A DNA stretch of 39,778 nt. It comes from Acidobacteria bacterium RIFCSPLOWO2_02_FULL_65_29. GTDB lineage: Bacteria; Acidobacteriota; Vicinamibacteria; Vicinamibacterales; CAVVIG01. Where the stretch lies: assembly GCA_001767435.1 (NCBI GenBank), contig MEKT01000205.1:1051-40828 (forward strand). The letters run 5' to 3'. Shown in pieces: positions 17,966 through 26,056 of the stretch. Position numbers and translations under genes: made by a program. The number at the start of each line of letters is the position of its first letter. Positions within the stretch are counted from its first letter, which is position 1. The notes under the pieces were generated by a model, which searched no databases, was not told the origin of the DNA, and saw only the letters and a program-made list of their open reading frames with translations.

Positions 17966-17981
17966 TGTACCCGATTGCACA
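17966..17981. promoter_or_regulatory. Putative CRP/FNR-type operator, TGTAC-N6-GCACA
   Basis: A 16-base dyad with spacer CCGATT, 93 bases upstream of the glycine-zipper gene. It differs from the consensus TGTKC-N6-GMACA at one position but keeps dyad symmetry, and shares the GATT spacer end with the site at 30657. Confidence 0.45.
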
Positions 17982-18019
17982 GGCGCTCCTCTCGCGTGTG
18001 TGGCGTGGACGCCGAGCGG

Positions 18020-18364
18020 TCAGGCCGAGTGCTTCCTGATTTCAGCGATGCGATCGCTCTTGGCAGCAACCGCATAGCGCTCCACTTCGTGGGCGCCGCG
18101 CGCCACGACGTCGGCGACGTCGTCGCGGACGCCCCGACCTTTCCGGGTGAGCTCGTCGACCGCCGCACCGACGCCGGTGCTGGCCTGCTGATACTGTTCG
18201 GAGGCCCGCTCGCCGAGTCTTTTCGCCGAATCGGTCACTCGCTGGCGAAGCTCTGAGGCCGTTCGTGGGGCGAGCCACATCATCAGGCCGGCGCCGACGA
18301 AGGTGCCCGTCAACAGTCCGATCACGAAGCCGTGGTCTCGATGCTCTTGCGTGTGTGCGTTCAT
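18020..18364 (-). CDS. YtxH domain-containing protein
   Basis: A 114-residue protein. One N-terminal membrane segment with small residues (GFVIGLLTGTFVGAGLMMWLAP) is followed by SELRQRVTDSAKRL and a long amphipathic, probably coiled helix (ERASEQYQQASTGVGAAVDE ... DVADVVARGAHEVERYAVAA). This is the YtxH/general-stress layout. The ATG at 18364 has a CAGGAG ribosome-binding site 9 bases upstream. A perfect TGTGC-N6-GCACA dyad lies 50 bases upstream. A truncated copy is at 33251-33436, and a 3'-end remnant at 26580-26651. It lies downstream of the CRP/FNR gene. Confidence 0.85.
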   Translation of the reverse strand: MNAHTQEHRDHGFVIGLLTGTFVGAGLMMWLAPRTASELRQRVTDSAKRLGERASEQYQQASTGVGAAVDELTRKGRGVRDDVADVVARGAHEVERYAVAAKSDRIAEIRKHSA

Positions 18365-18413
18365 GTACTGGTTCTCCTGTGCCAGTACATTACGCGGGCG
18401 TCGAGAAAGACGG

Positions 18414-18429
18414 TGTGCACAACGGCACA
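18414..18429. promoter_or_regulatory. Putative CRP/FNR-type operator, perfect dyad TGTGC-N6-GCACA
   Basis: The most symmetric member of the set, spacer ACAACG, 50 bases upstream of the YtxH start. The same spacer occurs in the site upstream of the truncated YtxH copy at 33487-33502, so both the operator and its distance to the gene were kept in the duplication. Confidence 0.55.
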
Positions 18430-18436
18430 GACGCCG

Positions 18437-18470
18437 GTGTGCAGGTCTCGAGTAAGGACCTGCGCTACGC
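18437..18470. repeat. REP-like palindrome between the CRP/FNR and YtxH genes
   Basis: Inverted repeat GCAGGTC/GACCTGC (18441-18447 and 18457-18463) with a 9-base loop, flanked by GCTACG on the right. It has the same layout, in opposite orientation, as the palindrome at 10546-10573. It sits 24 bases past the CRP/FNR stop, so it could also form a transcript-end hairpin; no T-run follows on the reverse strand. Confidence 0.5.
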
Positions 18471-18486
18471 CTCAACGAAAACCGAA

Positions 18487-19161
18487 TTAGTCGTGCAGGA
18501 GCACGCTGCGGAGGCCACGATGGACGGTCAACCCGGCTTCACCGTTGTAATCGATAAAGCCAAGCTTCCTGAACTTGTTCATGAAATGATTGATTCGCGA
18601 CCGGGTTGTGCCGACCATCTGCGCCAGGTGTTCCTGATTGATCCCGGCCACGACAGTTTCGGTCGTGCTCTCCTTGCCAAAATGGGACAGCAGCAGGAGA
18701 ATCCGGGCCAGGCGCTTCTCGCTGGAGTTGAACAACTGGTCTACGAGATCCGCTTCGTATCGGATGATGCGAGTCAGCAGATGCGTGACGAACATTTCCG
18801 CGATTCCCTGCTCTTCGTGAAGCAGGCGCGCCATGGTCGGCTTCTCAACCTTGGTCAGCGTGCAATCTCCCACTGAAATCGCCGTGGCCATACGCAACGG
18901 CTGACCGGCGAGGCATCCTTCACCGAAGAACTCACCGGAGCCCAGCGTGGCGACAATCGCTTCCTTGCCTTCGTGGGATGCCACCGCAAGCTTCACCCTG
19001 CCTCGTAGGAGAAAGAACAAGGAATCCGCGGGCTCTCCTTGCATGAAGATGGTGTGGTTCGCACCGCACTCTAAAACGGTTTTACCCCTCTCGACTCCCG
19101 TCAGGAGGGTTTCCCAATCAGACAGACTCTTTCCCCGAGCCATCACCACATTGTTTCCCAT
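18487..19161 (-). CDS. CRP/FNR family transcriptional regulator (copy 1)
   Basis: A 224-residue regulator from the ATG at 19161 (an earlier ATG at 19188 and a later one at 19143 are possible). The N-terminal half is a cyclic-nucleotide-binding-like beta roll (HTIFMQGEPADSLFFLLRGR, GEFFGEGCLAGQPLRMATAI), then a dimer helix, and a C-terminal winged helix with recognition segment EHLAQMVGTTRSRINHFMNK. No N-terminal cysteine cluster as in FNR is present, and the CRP cAMP-contact pattern is altered (GEGCLAG). It is strongly similar to the regulator at 33896-34579, with a nearly identical recognition helix, so both may read the same site. It is the last or near-last gene of the kai operon. Confidence 0.9.
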   Translation of the reverse strand: MGNNVVMARGKSLSDWETLLTGVERGKTVLECGANHTIFMQGEPADSLFFLLRGRVKLAVASHEGKEAIVATLGSGEFFGEGCLAGQPLRMATAISVGDCTLTKVEKPTMARLLHEEQGIAEMFVTHLLTRIIRYEADLVDQLFNSSEKRLARILLLLSHFGKESTTETVVAGINQEHLAQMVGTTRSRINHFMNKFRKLGFIDYNGEAGLTVHRGLRSVLLHD

Positions 19162-19212
19162 GGCCACACACTCTCTGCGCGGCGGCAAACGAACTTGTGC
19201 CGCCCGGCAGAT

Positions 19213-19542
19213 CTAGTGATGGGCGTCCCTCTTGGTTCTCAGGTCCAGTCCAAAGAGCACTTTGTTGAGGTCCGACATGTCGCCAACGAGCCTTTGCAGC
19301 GGGATCGGGAGCCGTTTGATCAGCGTGGGCACTGCCACAATCTGCTCGTCTCTGGCCAGATTCGCCCGCCGGTAGATGTCGATGACTTCCAGGTCATACC
19401 GACCCTTCAGGTGCTCTTCACACACCCGCTTGATATTCTCCACGGCCAGTTTCGAACGCAACGTGGATCGGCTGACATACAAACGCAAGACGTACTCGGC
19501 CCGGCGGGAGTGAGACCTGGCTTTTTGGGGGCGCTTTTTCAT
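19213..19542 (-). CDS. kaiB: KaiB-like protein (copy 1)
   Basis: A 109-residue KaiB domain: [71 protein letters not shown]. KaiB is a fold-switching thioredoxin-like protein that binds the CI ring of KaiC; outside cyanobacteria KaiB paralogues act in stress or timing signalling. The N-terminus is very basic. It is 20 bases downstream of the second kaiB-like gene and about 40% similar to it by eye, so the pair arose by duplication. The symbol is used in the broad sense. Confidence 0.85.
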   Translation of the reverse strand: MKKRPQKARSHSRRAEYVLRLYVSRSTLRSKLAVENIKRVCEEHLKGRYDLEVIDIYRRANLARDEQIVAVPTLIKRLPIPLQRLVGDMSDLNKVLFGLDLRTKRDAHH

Positions 19543-19562
19543 GCGGACCTTCTGGAGTCGGG

Positions 19563-19913
19563 TCAGCCGACCTTTTGCAGGGCCATGCCCACCAACACCC
19601 GGTCGGTGTTGGACAGGTCTCCAATGATCTGTCGGACAGATTGCGGAAGGTTGACGACCAGGGTCGGCAGTGCGACGATCTGGTTGCCGCGCGCCATTTC
19701 CGGATGCTCCAAGAGGTCGATCACTTCGATCTGATAGCGGCCCTTCAGATGCTCTTCACACAGCACCTTGAGGTTCGCAAAGGCGCGAATCGATTTGGGC
19801 GTCTGGCCCGCCACGAAGAGCCGCAGCTTGAAAACCTCAGGTTTCCTGCGCTTCGATTTCGCGGGCTTCGGCTTGCGAGGCCGCGCACGAGTTGTTGTCT
19901 TGGTTGCCGCCAT
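19563..19913 (-). CDS. kaiB: KaiB-like protein (copy 2)
   Basis: A 116-residue protein with a ~28-residue Lys/Arg/Pro-rich tail before the KaiB domain ([69 protein letters not shown]). The ATG overlaps the kaiC stop by one base (TAATG), implying translational coupling and a KaiC-KaiB complex. As in copy 1, the PTLV/PTLI segment with the cis-proline position of the thioredoxin-like fold is present. No KaiA gene is nearby. Confidence 0.87.
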   Translation of the reverse strand: MAATKTTTRARPRKPKPAKSKRRKPEVFKLRLFVAGQTPKSIRAFANLKVLCEEHLKGRYQIEVIDLLEHPEMARGNQIVALPTLVVNLPQSVRQIIGDLSNTDRVLVGMALQKVG

Positions 19914-21670
19914 TAGCGTTTCACGGCGGCTGGCGCGCTCGCCCTTTTCTTGTAGGCGGCGGTGTCCGCTTCCCGGCTCCGCTCCATCTGCCGGCGGTCC
20001 GTCAGCAGGGCCTCGTCGAGTGTTTTCGATTCAACGATGCTTTGTTGAAGGACTTCTTCCTCCACTTCGAACTCCGCCCGGAGCATGCTCATGCGGGCCT
20101 CGAAGATGCGGCGCTTGCGATCCAGCTCGCGCCCGCGGGCCTCCATGTGTTGCCGGCGGGACGTGCCCGCGGCTAGCTCGCGCCCTTCCTGTGACACGCG
20201 GGCGGCACCGGTCAACACGCCCTCGGATCCAAGGTACACGTCCAGCAATCGGAGGCCGTCGTCGGTGATCAGGAATTCGCGAATCTGGTTGGAATGAGCC
20301 ATGCCTCGCGATTTCAGCACATAGAGTGCGCGGTTCAGCTCTCCCCCGATCTCAATGGTCTTCAGCAGGAGCCACGAGTCCATCAGTGAGGAGACGTCCG
20401 CCTCGCTGGCTTCCAACGTGCCGCTTCCCGCAGTCAAACTGGCGAAGATCGCCGTGATCTGCTGGGTCTTCAGAAAATCCACCATCCGCGTGAGCATGGA
20501 CCGCACTTCGCCCAGGGTGCTGACCGTGAGCAGATTGGTAATCGGGTCGACCACCACGACGTTGGGCTGAAAGCTGGAGACGCACCTGTGGGTCACGAGC
20601 AAGTGCTGTTCGATCCCCCCGTGGGCGGGCCGCGCCGCTTGGAATTGCAGCAGGCCCTTATGGATCCACGGCTCGAGATCGATCCCGATCGAACGCATGT
20701 TGCGGACGATCTGCCTGGGTGATTCCTCGAAGGCGAAATACAAGCAGCGTTCGCCGCGTCGGCAGGCCGCATCCACGAAATGCGCCGCCACGCTGGTTTT
20801 TCCGGCTCCCGAGGTGCCGGACAGCAGAATGCTGCTCCCCCGATAAAAGCCTTTGCCGCCCAACATGCCATCCAACCGGGTAATGCCAGTCGAGATTCGA
20901 ACGGTGGGCGCCGAATGGTCAAGGCCAAGCGAGGAGAGGGGTAGGACGGAAATGCCGTGTTCATCGATGAGGAACGGATACTCATTCGTGCCGTGGGTCG
21001 AACCGCGGTACTTGACGATGCGCAGGCGCCGGGTCGAGATCTCGTCGTGGATACGGTGGTCCAACAGGATCACGCAGTCCGAGACGAACTCCTCGATGCC
21101 GTGCCGGGTCAGCCTGTCGGGCCGGTCCCGCTCGGCCGTAATGACCGTGGTTAATCCCTTTTCCTTGAGCCAGCCGAACAGGCGGCGGATTTCGGCCCGC
21201 AGGATACTCGGGTTTGGCAACTCGCCGAAGAGCGCTTCAATGGTGTCCAGGACGATTCGCCGCGCCCCGACCCGCTGGACGGCGTCGGCAATTCGAATGA
21301 AGAGGCCATCGAGGTCATACTCCCCGGTTTCCTCAATCTCGCTTCGCGAGATGTACACGTGGTCCAGGAACAGCTTCTTGTCGGCCACCAGCCGGCCCAG
21401 GTCGAAACCGAGCGATTCGGCGTTTTTGGTCAGGTCCGGGATCGTTTCCTCGAACGACATGAACACGCCGGGTTCGTCGTATTGGGTGGTGCCCCGAACC
21501 AGGAACTCCAGTCCGAACAGTGTCTTTCCCGAACCGGCGCCTCCACTGACAAGAGTGGGACGCCCGCTTGGTAACCCTCCTCCAGTGATTTCGTCCAAGC
21601 CCTGGATTCCGGTGAGTGCTTTCCGTAGCGTCTTGGAAGATGGTGGACTTGCTTTCTTCTTTTGTGTCAT
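19913..21670 (-). CDS. kaiC: KaiC-like dual RecA ATPase/kinase
   Basis: A 585-residue protein from the ATG at 21670, chosen for the AGGA site 7 bases before it; an ATG at 21712 would add 14 residues. Two RecA/KaiC domains: CI with Walker A GGAGSGKT (Lys49) and Glu-Glu in [11 protein letters not shown] with GTSGAGKT (Lys291) and FEES. The CII autophosphorylation site appears as Ser427-Ser428 (in DVSSLMDS), equivalent to Ser431-Thr432 of Synechococcus KaiC. Past CII there is a ~110-residue extension ending in a coiled coil ([12 protein letters not shown]). No KaiA is encoded here, so any rhythm would be of hourglass type or the protein acts in signalling. Operon with two kaiB-like genes. Confidence 0.92.
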   Translation of the reverse strand: MTQKKKASPPSSKTLRKALTGIQGLDEITGGGLPSGRPTLVSGGAGSGKTLFGLEFLVRGTTQYDEPGVFMSFEETIPDLTKNAESLGFDLGRLVADKKLFLDHVYISRSEIEETGEYDLDGLFIRIADAVQRVGARRIVLDTIEALFGELPNPSILRAEIRRLFGWLKEKGLTTVITAERDRPDRLTRHGIEEFVSDCVILLDHRIHDEISTRRLRIVKYRGSTHGTNEYPFLIDEHGISVLPLSSLGLDHSAPTVRISTGITRLDGMLGGKGFYRGSSILLSGTSGAGKTSVAAHFVDAACRRGERCLYFAFEESPRQIVRNMRSIGIDLEPWIHKGLLQFQAARPAHGGIEQHLLVTHRCVSSFQPNVVVVDPITNLLTVSTLGEVRSMLTRMVDFLKTQQITAIFASLTAGSGTLEASEADVSSLMDSWLLLKTIEIGGELNRALYVLKSRGMAHSNQIREFLITDDGLRLLDVYLGSEGVLTGAARVSQEGRELAAGTSRRQHMEARGRELDRKRRIFEARMSMLRAEFEVEEEVLQQSIVESKTLDEALLTDRRQMERSREADTAAYKKRASAPAAVKR

Positions 21671-21770
21671 GCGCGCGTCCTGGCCCGGGCGATCTAGGGC
21701 GGGTTCCTTCATCTATCAGAGACTACTGCTCGAGAAGAGCGCCATGGATTGTACAAGACTTTGCCGTGAA

Positions 21771-22685
21771 TCACGCTGGGGCTGGAGCTGCAGCGGCAAG
21801 TGTGGCCGTTTCAACGGCCTCGTGGCGCTGCTCTTCCTGCTCTTTCCCGAGCCCGGTCTCGGCCCAGTCGGTTTCGAACGTGGCGATCAGCTCCTTGACG
21901 ATCGTCGCGCCTTTGACGAACACACCCACTTCGCGCCGCTTGTCCAACTCGAGCTTGCGCAGGCTCTGACTGCCGACGAAGGCGTGCCGACCATCGCGGA
22001 CAATGGCGCGGACGTGGAGCCGATGCCCCGGATACTTCTGATGGACCAGATCGTCTCCCCGCGGGCTCACCTTGCCGATGATCCGGACCTCGACGCCTGC
22101 CTTGGCGCGCTCTTTCAGCAGCCTGATCATCCGGATGTCGCTGACCTTTGGATCGTAGATGAGGAGCTGTGTCTTCGCTTTGCTGATGAAGGCAGACAGT
22201 TGCGCGCGCGCGTTTTCCGGGCTGACCAGCAGAGGTCCGGCGGCCACGTACGGGCGCCTCGCGCAATCGGCCTCGAACAGCTTGATGGCCTCCTGCACGG
22301 TCTTCCGGTTCTTCGTCACGATGCCAAAACTGCGGCTCTTGGTGACATCTTGCCGCGTGTAGTTGTAGCCGAGCACCAACAGCGTCGTGCGATCGACGAT
22401 CATGAACTTGCTGTGGTACCGGATGAAGTCGTCCCCGGTCCGGTCTACCGTTGCGCCGGCCGCCAGTAACCGCTGCTCGAGTTTCCGCAATCGGCCTGAC
22501 CCGCCCTGATTGGTATGAGCGATGAGCGCATGGACCTGAACGCCCCGTGCGACGGCGGCGGTCAGGGCCCGCTCGATGTCATCGCGATTGAAGCGGAAGA
22601 TCACCAGTTCGATGCTCTTCGTGGCCTTCTTGATCGCCGCGATCAGTGGCGCGCTTCCGTCTCGTGGCTGAATGAGGAGCTTCAT
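21771..22685 (-). CDS. Phospholipase D-like protein with one atypical HKD motif
   Basis: A 304-residue PLD superfamily protein without export signal. The first motif is canonical (H91-S-K93-F-M-I-V-D98, in RYHSKFMIVD); the second reads H224-V-R226-A-I-V-R-D231, with Arg in place of the catalytic-motif Lys. Each motif is followed by the usual G-[YS]-[NQ] turn (VLGYNYT, FVGSQSL). PLD enzymes use both His residues for phosphodiester transfer; Arg may reduce but need not abolish activity. The tail is Ala/Pro-rich. It lies 10 bases downstream of the metallophosphoesterase gene and 100 bases upstream of kaiC, so the order MPPE-PLD-kaiC-kaiB-kaiB-CRP may form one transcript. Confidence 0.85.
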   Translation of the reverse strand: MKLLIQPRDGSAPLIAAIKKATKSIELVIFRFNRDDIERALTAAVARGVQVHALIAHTNQGGSGRLRKLEQRLLAAGATVDRTGDDFIRYHSKFMIVDRTTLLVLGYNYTRQDVTKSRSFGIVTKNRKTVQEAIKLFEADCARRPYVAAGPLLVSPENARAQLSAFISKAKTQLLIYDPKVSDIRMIRLLKERAKAGVEVRIIGKVSPRGDDLVHQKYPGHRLHVRAIVRDGRHAFVGSQSLRKLELDKRREVGVFVKGATIVKELIATFETDWAETGLGKEQEEQRHEAVETATLAAAAPAPA

Positions 22686-22695
22686 GCCTGCATAC

Positions 22696-24234
22696 CTATT
22701 GTCCGGTCAAGCGGAGTGTGCGCCACGCCGTCGCGGCGCGACACGCGTCCTGCCACTCGAGGGTGGTGCTGTCCTGGGGCTTCGCCGCCGCATCAGCAGT
22801 CCGCGAGAGGACGCCGCAGTCGAGCGTTCGCCCTGGCGGAGTGATGGCTTCGAAGAACATCTGGTCTCCTGCTATTTCCACGACCATGAAGTGGTGTTCC
22901 GACGAACCGGCCTCGTCGAAGGCGCTCTTGTGGAAGTCGTACAGATTCCTGCCGCCGCCGCCAGACACGAAATACCGGATCCCCTGCTGCGGTGCGATCC
23001 GCTCGTACAGATGATCGTGACCGCTGAAGACGACGTCGACGCGATTGCGCACCAGGGCCGGCTCGAGCGCGGGTCGAATGCTTTCACGGCTCTGCTGAGC
23101 GTGCTGGCCGGACGAATACAGCGGGTGATGGAAGAAACTGATGCGCCATTTCGTGCCGGTGTGGCCAAAGGCGCCGTCGAGCCACTCGCGCTGGGCGTCA
23201 TCACCGGGCTTGTTGCTGTTCAAGACCACGAAGCGGGCGTTGCCCTCGGTAAACGCATAGTAAAGCCGATCGGTCATGTGAAACGGCTTGTAGTGCTGCT
23301 GGAGCTCGCGGTCGTGATTCCCCAGGGCCGCGTAGAACAGCACGCCGCGCTCCAGCAGTCCTTGATACGGCACCGAGAACTCGCTCTGGTAATCGTCGTG
23401 GTACAGGTTGTCTCCCAGCATCAGCACGAAGCTGAAGCGGCGAGCGGTCGTGAAGTAGCGGAGCATCGCGTTCGCGACGGCCTGCTGAGCCCAATCGCCA
23501 CTGCCGCTGTCGCCGATCAGCGCGAACCTGGTCGACCCGGGGATTCCTGGAAGCGCGAAGAGCGGATCCGACCCGTCGCTGACCGCCGCCGGGGATAGCG
23601 CCGGCACGTCGCCGGCCGGCGGCGAGTCCGGGAATGCCTGGAGCATGAAGTCGACGAGCGTATCGGCATCGACATCGCGCAAGATCAACGTCCGCCCGCT
23701 GAACGCGAACTCCACCTGCTGAGGCAACTGCGGCAACGTCTCGAGCAACACGGGAGGTACGCGTGGAACCGCGACCGTCCGATTGATCGTGAGGGCTATT
23801 GATTCGGCCTGTAGCCCTTCGTTCTGATCCTTCAGCCCGTCTCGGATGAGATCAGCCTTCGGGCCGCCAAACGCCGTGGCCAGCTGTCGTCGAATCAGGT
23901 CCGCCACCGTGGGTGACAAAACGTCGCCTTGCTGCGCGGTCGGTCTGACGGTGGTCTGAATCGCCTCCGCCAGGGTCCGTTGGCGCAGGCGGACGGCCTC
24001 GTCGGCCCCGTTCGCTGACGTCTGGTTCGGCACGGCGTCGCCTTTGGCTGCGGCGTCTTTCCGAAACGGCTGTGTCTGGTCGACGTACGTTTGCAGGGCT
24101 GTGCGGAACGACTCGAGTGCCGGTGATTGGACCGCCGGGACGATCGTCGGCGGCAGGTACGAGGCGCACGCTGCCGACCCGAGCACCCACCCGAGTGTGA
24201 GCACGAGAATGACCGCGAGAATTCGGCTGTTCAT
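22696..24234 (-). CDS. Metallophosphoesterase (purple acid phosphatase-like), predicted lipoprotein
   Basis: A 512-residue protein with a lipoprotein-like signal (MNSRILAVILVLTLGWVLGS, then AAC-A). The first ~230 residues are unassigned and probably helical (ESFRTALQTYVDQTQPFRKD, LAEAIQTTVRPTAQQ). The catalytic domain runs from about residue 235: FALIGDSGSGD, MLGDNLYHDD, ALGNHDRE, SFFHHPLYSS and FSGHDHLYER, the complete metallophosphoesterase motif set for two metals. Substrate unknown. The start at 24234 was chosen because the longer frame adds an unrelated 18 residues before the signal peptide. It is divergent from the DUF4956 gene, with 88 bases between the start codons. Confidence 0.88.
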   Translation of the reverse strand: MNSRILAVILVLTLGWVLGSAACASYLPPTIVPAVQSPALESFRTALQTYVDQTQPFRKDAAAKGDAVPNQTSANGADEAVRLRQRTLAEAIQTTVRPTAQQGDVLSPTVADLIRRQLATAFGGPKADLIRDGLKDQNEGLQAESIALTINRTVAVPRVPPVLLETLPQLPQQVEFAFSGRTLILRDVDADTLVDFMLQAFPDSPPAGDVPALSPAAVSDGSDPLFALPGIPGSTRFALIGDSGSGDWAQQAVANAMLRYFTTARRFSFVLMLGDNLYHDDYQSEFSVPYQGLLERGVLFYAALGNHDRELQQHYKPFHMTDRLYYAFTEGNARFVVLNSNKPGDDAQREWLDGAFGHTGTKWRISFFHHPLYSSGQHAQQSRESIRPALEPALVRNRVDVVFSGHDHLYERIAPQQGIRYFVSGGGGRNLYDFHKSAFDEAGSSEHHFMVVEIAGDQMFFEAITPPGRTLDCGVLSRTADAAAKPQDSTTLEWQDACRAATAWRTLRLTGQ

Positions 24235-24271
24235 CTCCGCACCATTGTCTTTCGCCGCCAATCTCAGCGTG

Positions 24272-24287
24272 TGCGCTGTATTGAACA
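24272..24287. promoter_or_regulatory. Possible CRP/FNR-type operator in a divergent promoter, TGCGC-N6-GAACA
   Basis: This lies between the divergently transcribed metallophosphoesterase and DUF4956 genes, 38 and 36 bases from their start codons. It matches TGTKC-N6-GMACA at all but one position (TGCGC for TGTGC). If real, it would bring the MPPE-PLD-kai operon into the same regulon. Confidence 0.35.
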
Positions 24288-24322
24288 CGTCGTACAGCCG
24301 GGATCAGGCAGACTGGCCGCCG

Positions 24323-25180
24323 ATGACTTCCACGATTCGCGCGGCCTGTGTGACGGCCCTTGTCGCGCTAGCGGTGATCCCAGCCATGGTCGGACGCGCT
24401 CAGGTGCGATCCGTCCCGGTTGCGATGCAGGCTGCTCCGTCACAGGGGACAGCGTCGGCTGTGAGCGAAGGTGGCCAGTCGGCCTCCGACAGCGAGACCG
24501 TCAAGCCATCCCTGTTTCCGGAGGACGCACCAGTCGACACGAGCTGGGACGCGCAGGTGGAGTCGTTCCAGCACGCGCTGGTCCGCTTGCCGATTGCCGC
24601 GCTGCTGAGCGCGATCCTGGCCTTCCGGCCGCGCCGCCGCGGGACGCCCAAACGGCAGGGGCCGGTGATTCAGACGCAGATCGTCCTGGCCCTCGTCGGT
24701 GCCATGGTCATGCTGGTGGTCGGGGCGAGCCTGGCGCGCGCCTTCGGCATTGTCGGCGCGGCGGGGCTCATCCGCTATCGCGCAAAAATCGATGATCCGA
24801 AAGACGCGGGCGTCATGCTGTCGACGCTGGCCATCGGCCTGGCGTCGGGCGTTGGGCTCTATTTGTTCGCGATCTTCGCGACCGTCTTTGTCTTGGGGGT
24901 CTTGTTGGTCATCGAATCGATTGACCCTGAGCCGTATTCGTTGTTCGACCTGGCGATCACCGCCAAGGATTCGGCGAGCCTGAAGGAGTCAATCGAGGGC
25001 GCACTGCGTCGTCGTCGGATCCCGTTCGAGCTCCGCAGCACGTCGACCGAGGAGATCTGCTACGAGGTGAAGTTGCCGCTGGGCACCCGTACAGACAAGG
25101 TCTCGGACGCGCTGATGAGCCTGAAGCCGGCGCAATCGGTCAACGTGAAATGGGAACAGAAGAAAGACAAGGCGTCATGA
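24323..25180 (+). CDS. DUF4956 membrane protein
   Basis: A 285-residue protein. A signal-like N-terminus (IRAACVTALVALAVIPAMVG), a ~60-residue polar region, a basic loop (RPRRRGTPKRQG), then three or four membrane segments (IVLALVGAMVMLVVGASL, AFGIVGAAGLIRYRAKIDDP, MLSTLAIGLASGVGLYLFAI, FATVFVLGVLLVIESI) and a cytosolic C-terminal domain of ~75 residues. GIVGAAGLIRYRAKIDDPKD is the DUF4956 signature. Members often occur beside VTC polyphosphate polymerase or CotH-type genes, neither of which is seen here. Its stop overlaps the next gene (ATGA). Confidence 0.82.
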   Translation: MTSTIRAACVTALVALAVIPAMVGRAQVRSVPVAMQAAPSQGTASAVSEGGQSASDSETVKPSLFPEDAPVDTSWDAQVESFQHALVRLPIAALLSAILAFRPRRRGTPKRQGPVIQTQIVLALVGAMVMLVVGASLARAFGIVGAAGLIRYRAKIDDPKDAGVMLSTLAIGLASGVGLYLFAIFATVFVLGVLLVIESIDPEPYSLFDLAITAKDSASLKESIEGALRRRRIPFELRSTSTEEICYEVKLPLGTRTDKVSDALMSLKPAQSVNVKWEQKKDKAS

Positions 25181-25818
25181 GACAGATATTCCTCAGCGCT
25201 CTCCTCGTGGTTCTGGTTGGTGCCGTTCCCTGTTTCGCGCAGGATCCGCCTGTCGTCGGTCCGATGCCTGTCGTCGGTCCGATGCCAGACGTCGGTCCGA
25301 TGCTCATCGTCGGTCCAACGCCCGTCGCCAGCGATCACGACCTGCTTCGCAAGTACGTCTGGTCGACCATTGGACTCGACGGCGCGATCCATGCGACGTG
25401 GGCCAGCGGTCTCGACCAGTGGCGGGAAAGCCCACCCGAGTGGGGCGCCGGCGGCACGGGCTACGCGAGACGCTGGGCTTCGAAGTACGCGGAATCAGCC
25501 ATTGGCGATGCGGCGAAATACGCCGTCGCGCGCGCCTTCGAGCACGATCCGTCATTCAAGAGATGCGAGTGCTCGGGATTCGCCAGGCGTCTTCGCCACG
25601 CCCTCGATTCGCCGTTCATGGCTCGCAGACGTGATGGCACCAGGGTCCTGTCGGCGGCGTCGCTCGCCGGCTTCCTGGTGGGCCACGTCGTGTCGGCCAG
25701 CACGTGGTATCCGGCTCCACATGGCGCGCGCGACGGGCTGAAGCACGCCGCCACGAGCCTCGTCAAAACGATCGGGGTGGACGTATTCAAAGAGTTCTGG
25801 CCGCGGCGATCACGGTGA
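25177..25818 (+). CDS. Exported protein of unknown function with short N-terminal repeats
   Basis: A 213-residue protein whose ATG overlaps the DUF4956 stop (ATGA), so the two are co-translated. Signal peptide MRQIFLSALLVVLVGAVPCF, then four six-residue repeats of the VVGPMP type, then a region without a recognised domain (KYVWSTIGLDGAIHATWASG, EWGAGGTGYARRW, RAFEHDPSFKRCECSGFARR, LAGFLVGHVVSAST). A hydrophobic glycine-rich segment suggests membrane association. The family is unknown; later residues have a loose resemblance to secreted proteins found near glycosyl or polymer systems, but not enough to name one. Confidence 0.75.
   Translation: MRQIFLSALLVVLVGAVPCFAQDPPVVGPMPVVGPMPDVGPMLIVGPTPVASDHDLLRKYVWSTIGLDGAIHATWASGLDQWRESPPEWGAGGTGYARRWASKYAESAIGDAAKYAVARAFEHDPSFKRCECSGFARRLRHALDSPFMARRRDGTRVLSAASLAGFLVGHVVSASTWYPAPHGARDGLKHAATSLVKTIGVDVFKEFWPRRSR
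25249..25320 (+). repeat. Four tandem 18-base repeats in a coding region
   Basis: Units at 25249, 25267, 25285 and 25303 share the core GTCGGTCCGATG; the first two are identical and the last is the most diverged. In frame they encode VVGPMP-type hexapeptides directly after the signal peptide. Copy number could vary between strains. Confidence 0.85.
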
Positions 25819-25845
25819 GCGCAACAGGCGCGTGAGCGCTACGGA

Positions 25846-26050
25846 GTGGCAGGGGGCGACGCTACGCGTGCTTGCGCGCGCCGGCCAATCAGCAGCACCA
25901 CGCCACCGGCCGCCGCTGTAATTCCCAGCACCGGCGGAAGCGGCAGGCGTCCTCTGTCGATCCGCCGTCGCGTGCAGGGGACCGGTGTCGATGACCGTTT
26001 CGCGACTCGTGCAGGTGATGCCTTGCACAGCGCCCGTTCGCTCGCCCATC
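25846..26050 (-). pseudogene. Broken DUF3185 gene copy
   Basis: The reverse strand encodes QGITCTSRETVID-GPLHATADRQRT in one frame and then LGITAAAGGVVLLIGRRA in another, together the second half of DUF3185. Compared with the intact copies, one extra C in the ACGCCTGCC stretch breaks the frame, and the first membrane segment is replaced by MGERTGAV. Its downstream flank (GAGTGGCAGGG, GCGACGCTACGCG) matches that of the intact copy at 33663, so both derive from the same duplicated segment. Confidence 0.75.
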
Positions 26051-26056
26051 CGCGGC

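Noticed and set aside
18414-18429. Reading the dyads as sigma54 promoters because of TGC and TG/GC elements
   Set aside because: The GG-to-GC spacing is wrong by one base and the sites are symmetric, which fits a dimeric regulator and not a -24/-12 promoter.
25249-25320. Tandem 18-base repeats as a CRISPR array
   Set aside because: No spacers; the units are contiguous, in frame and encode hexapeptides.
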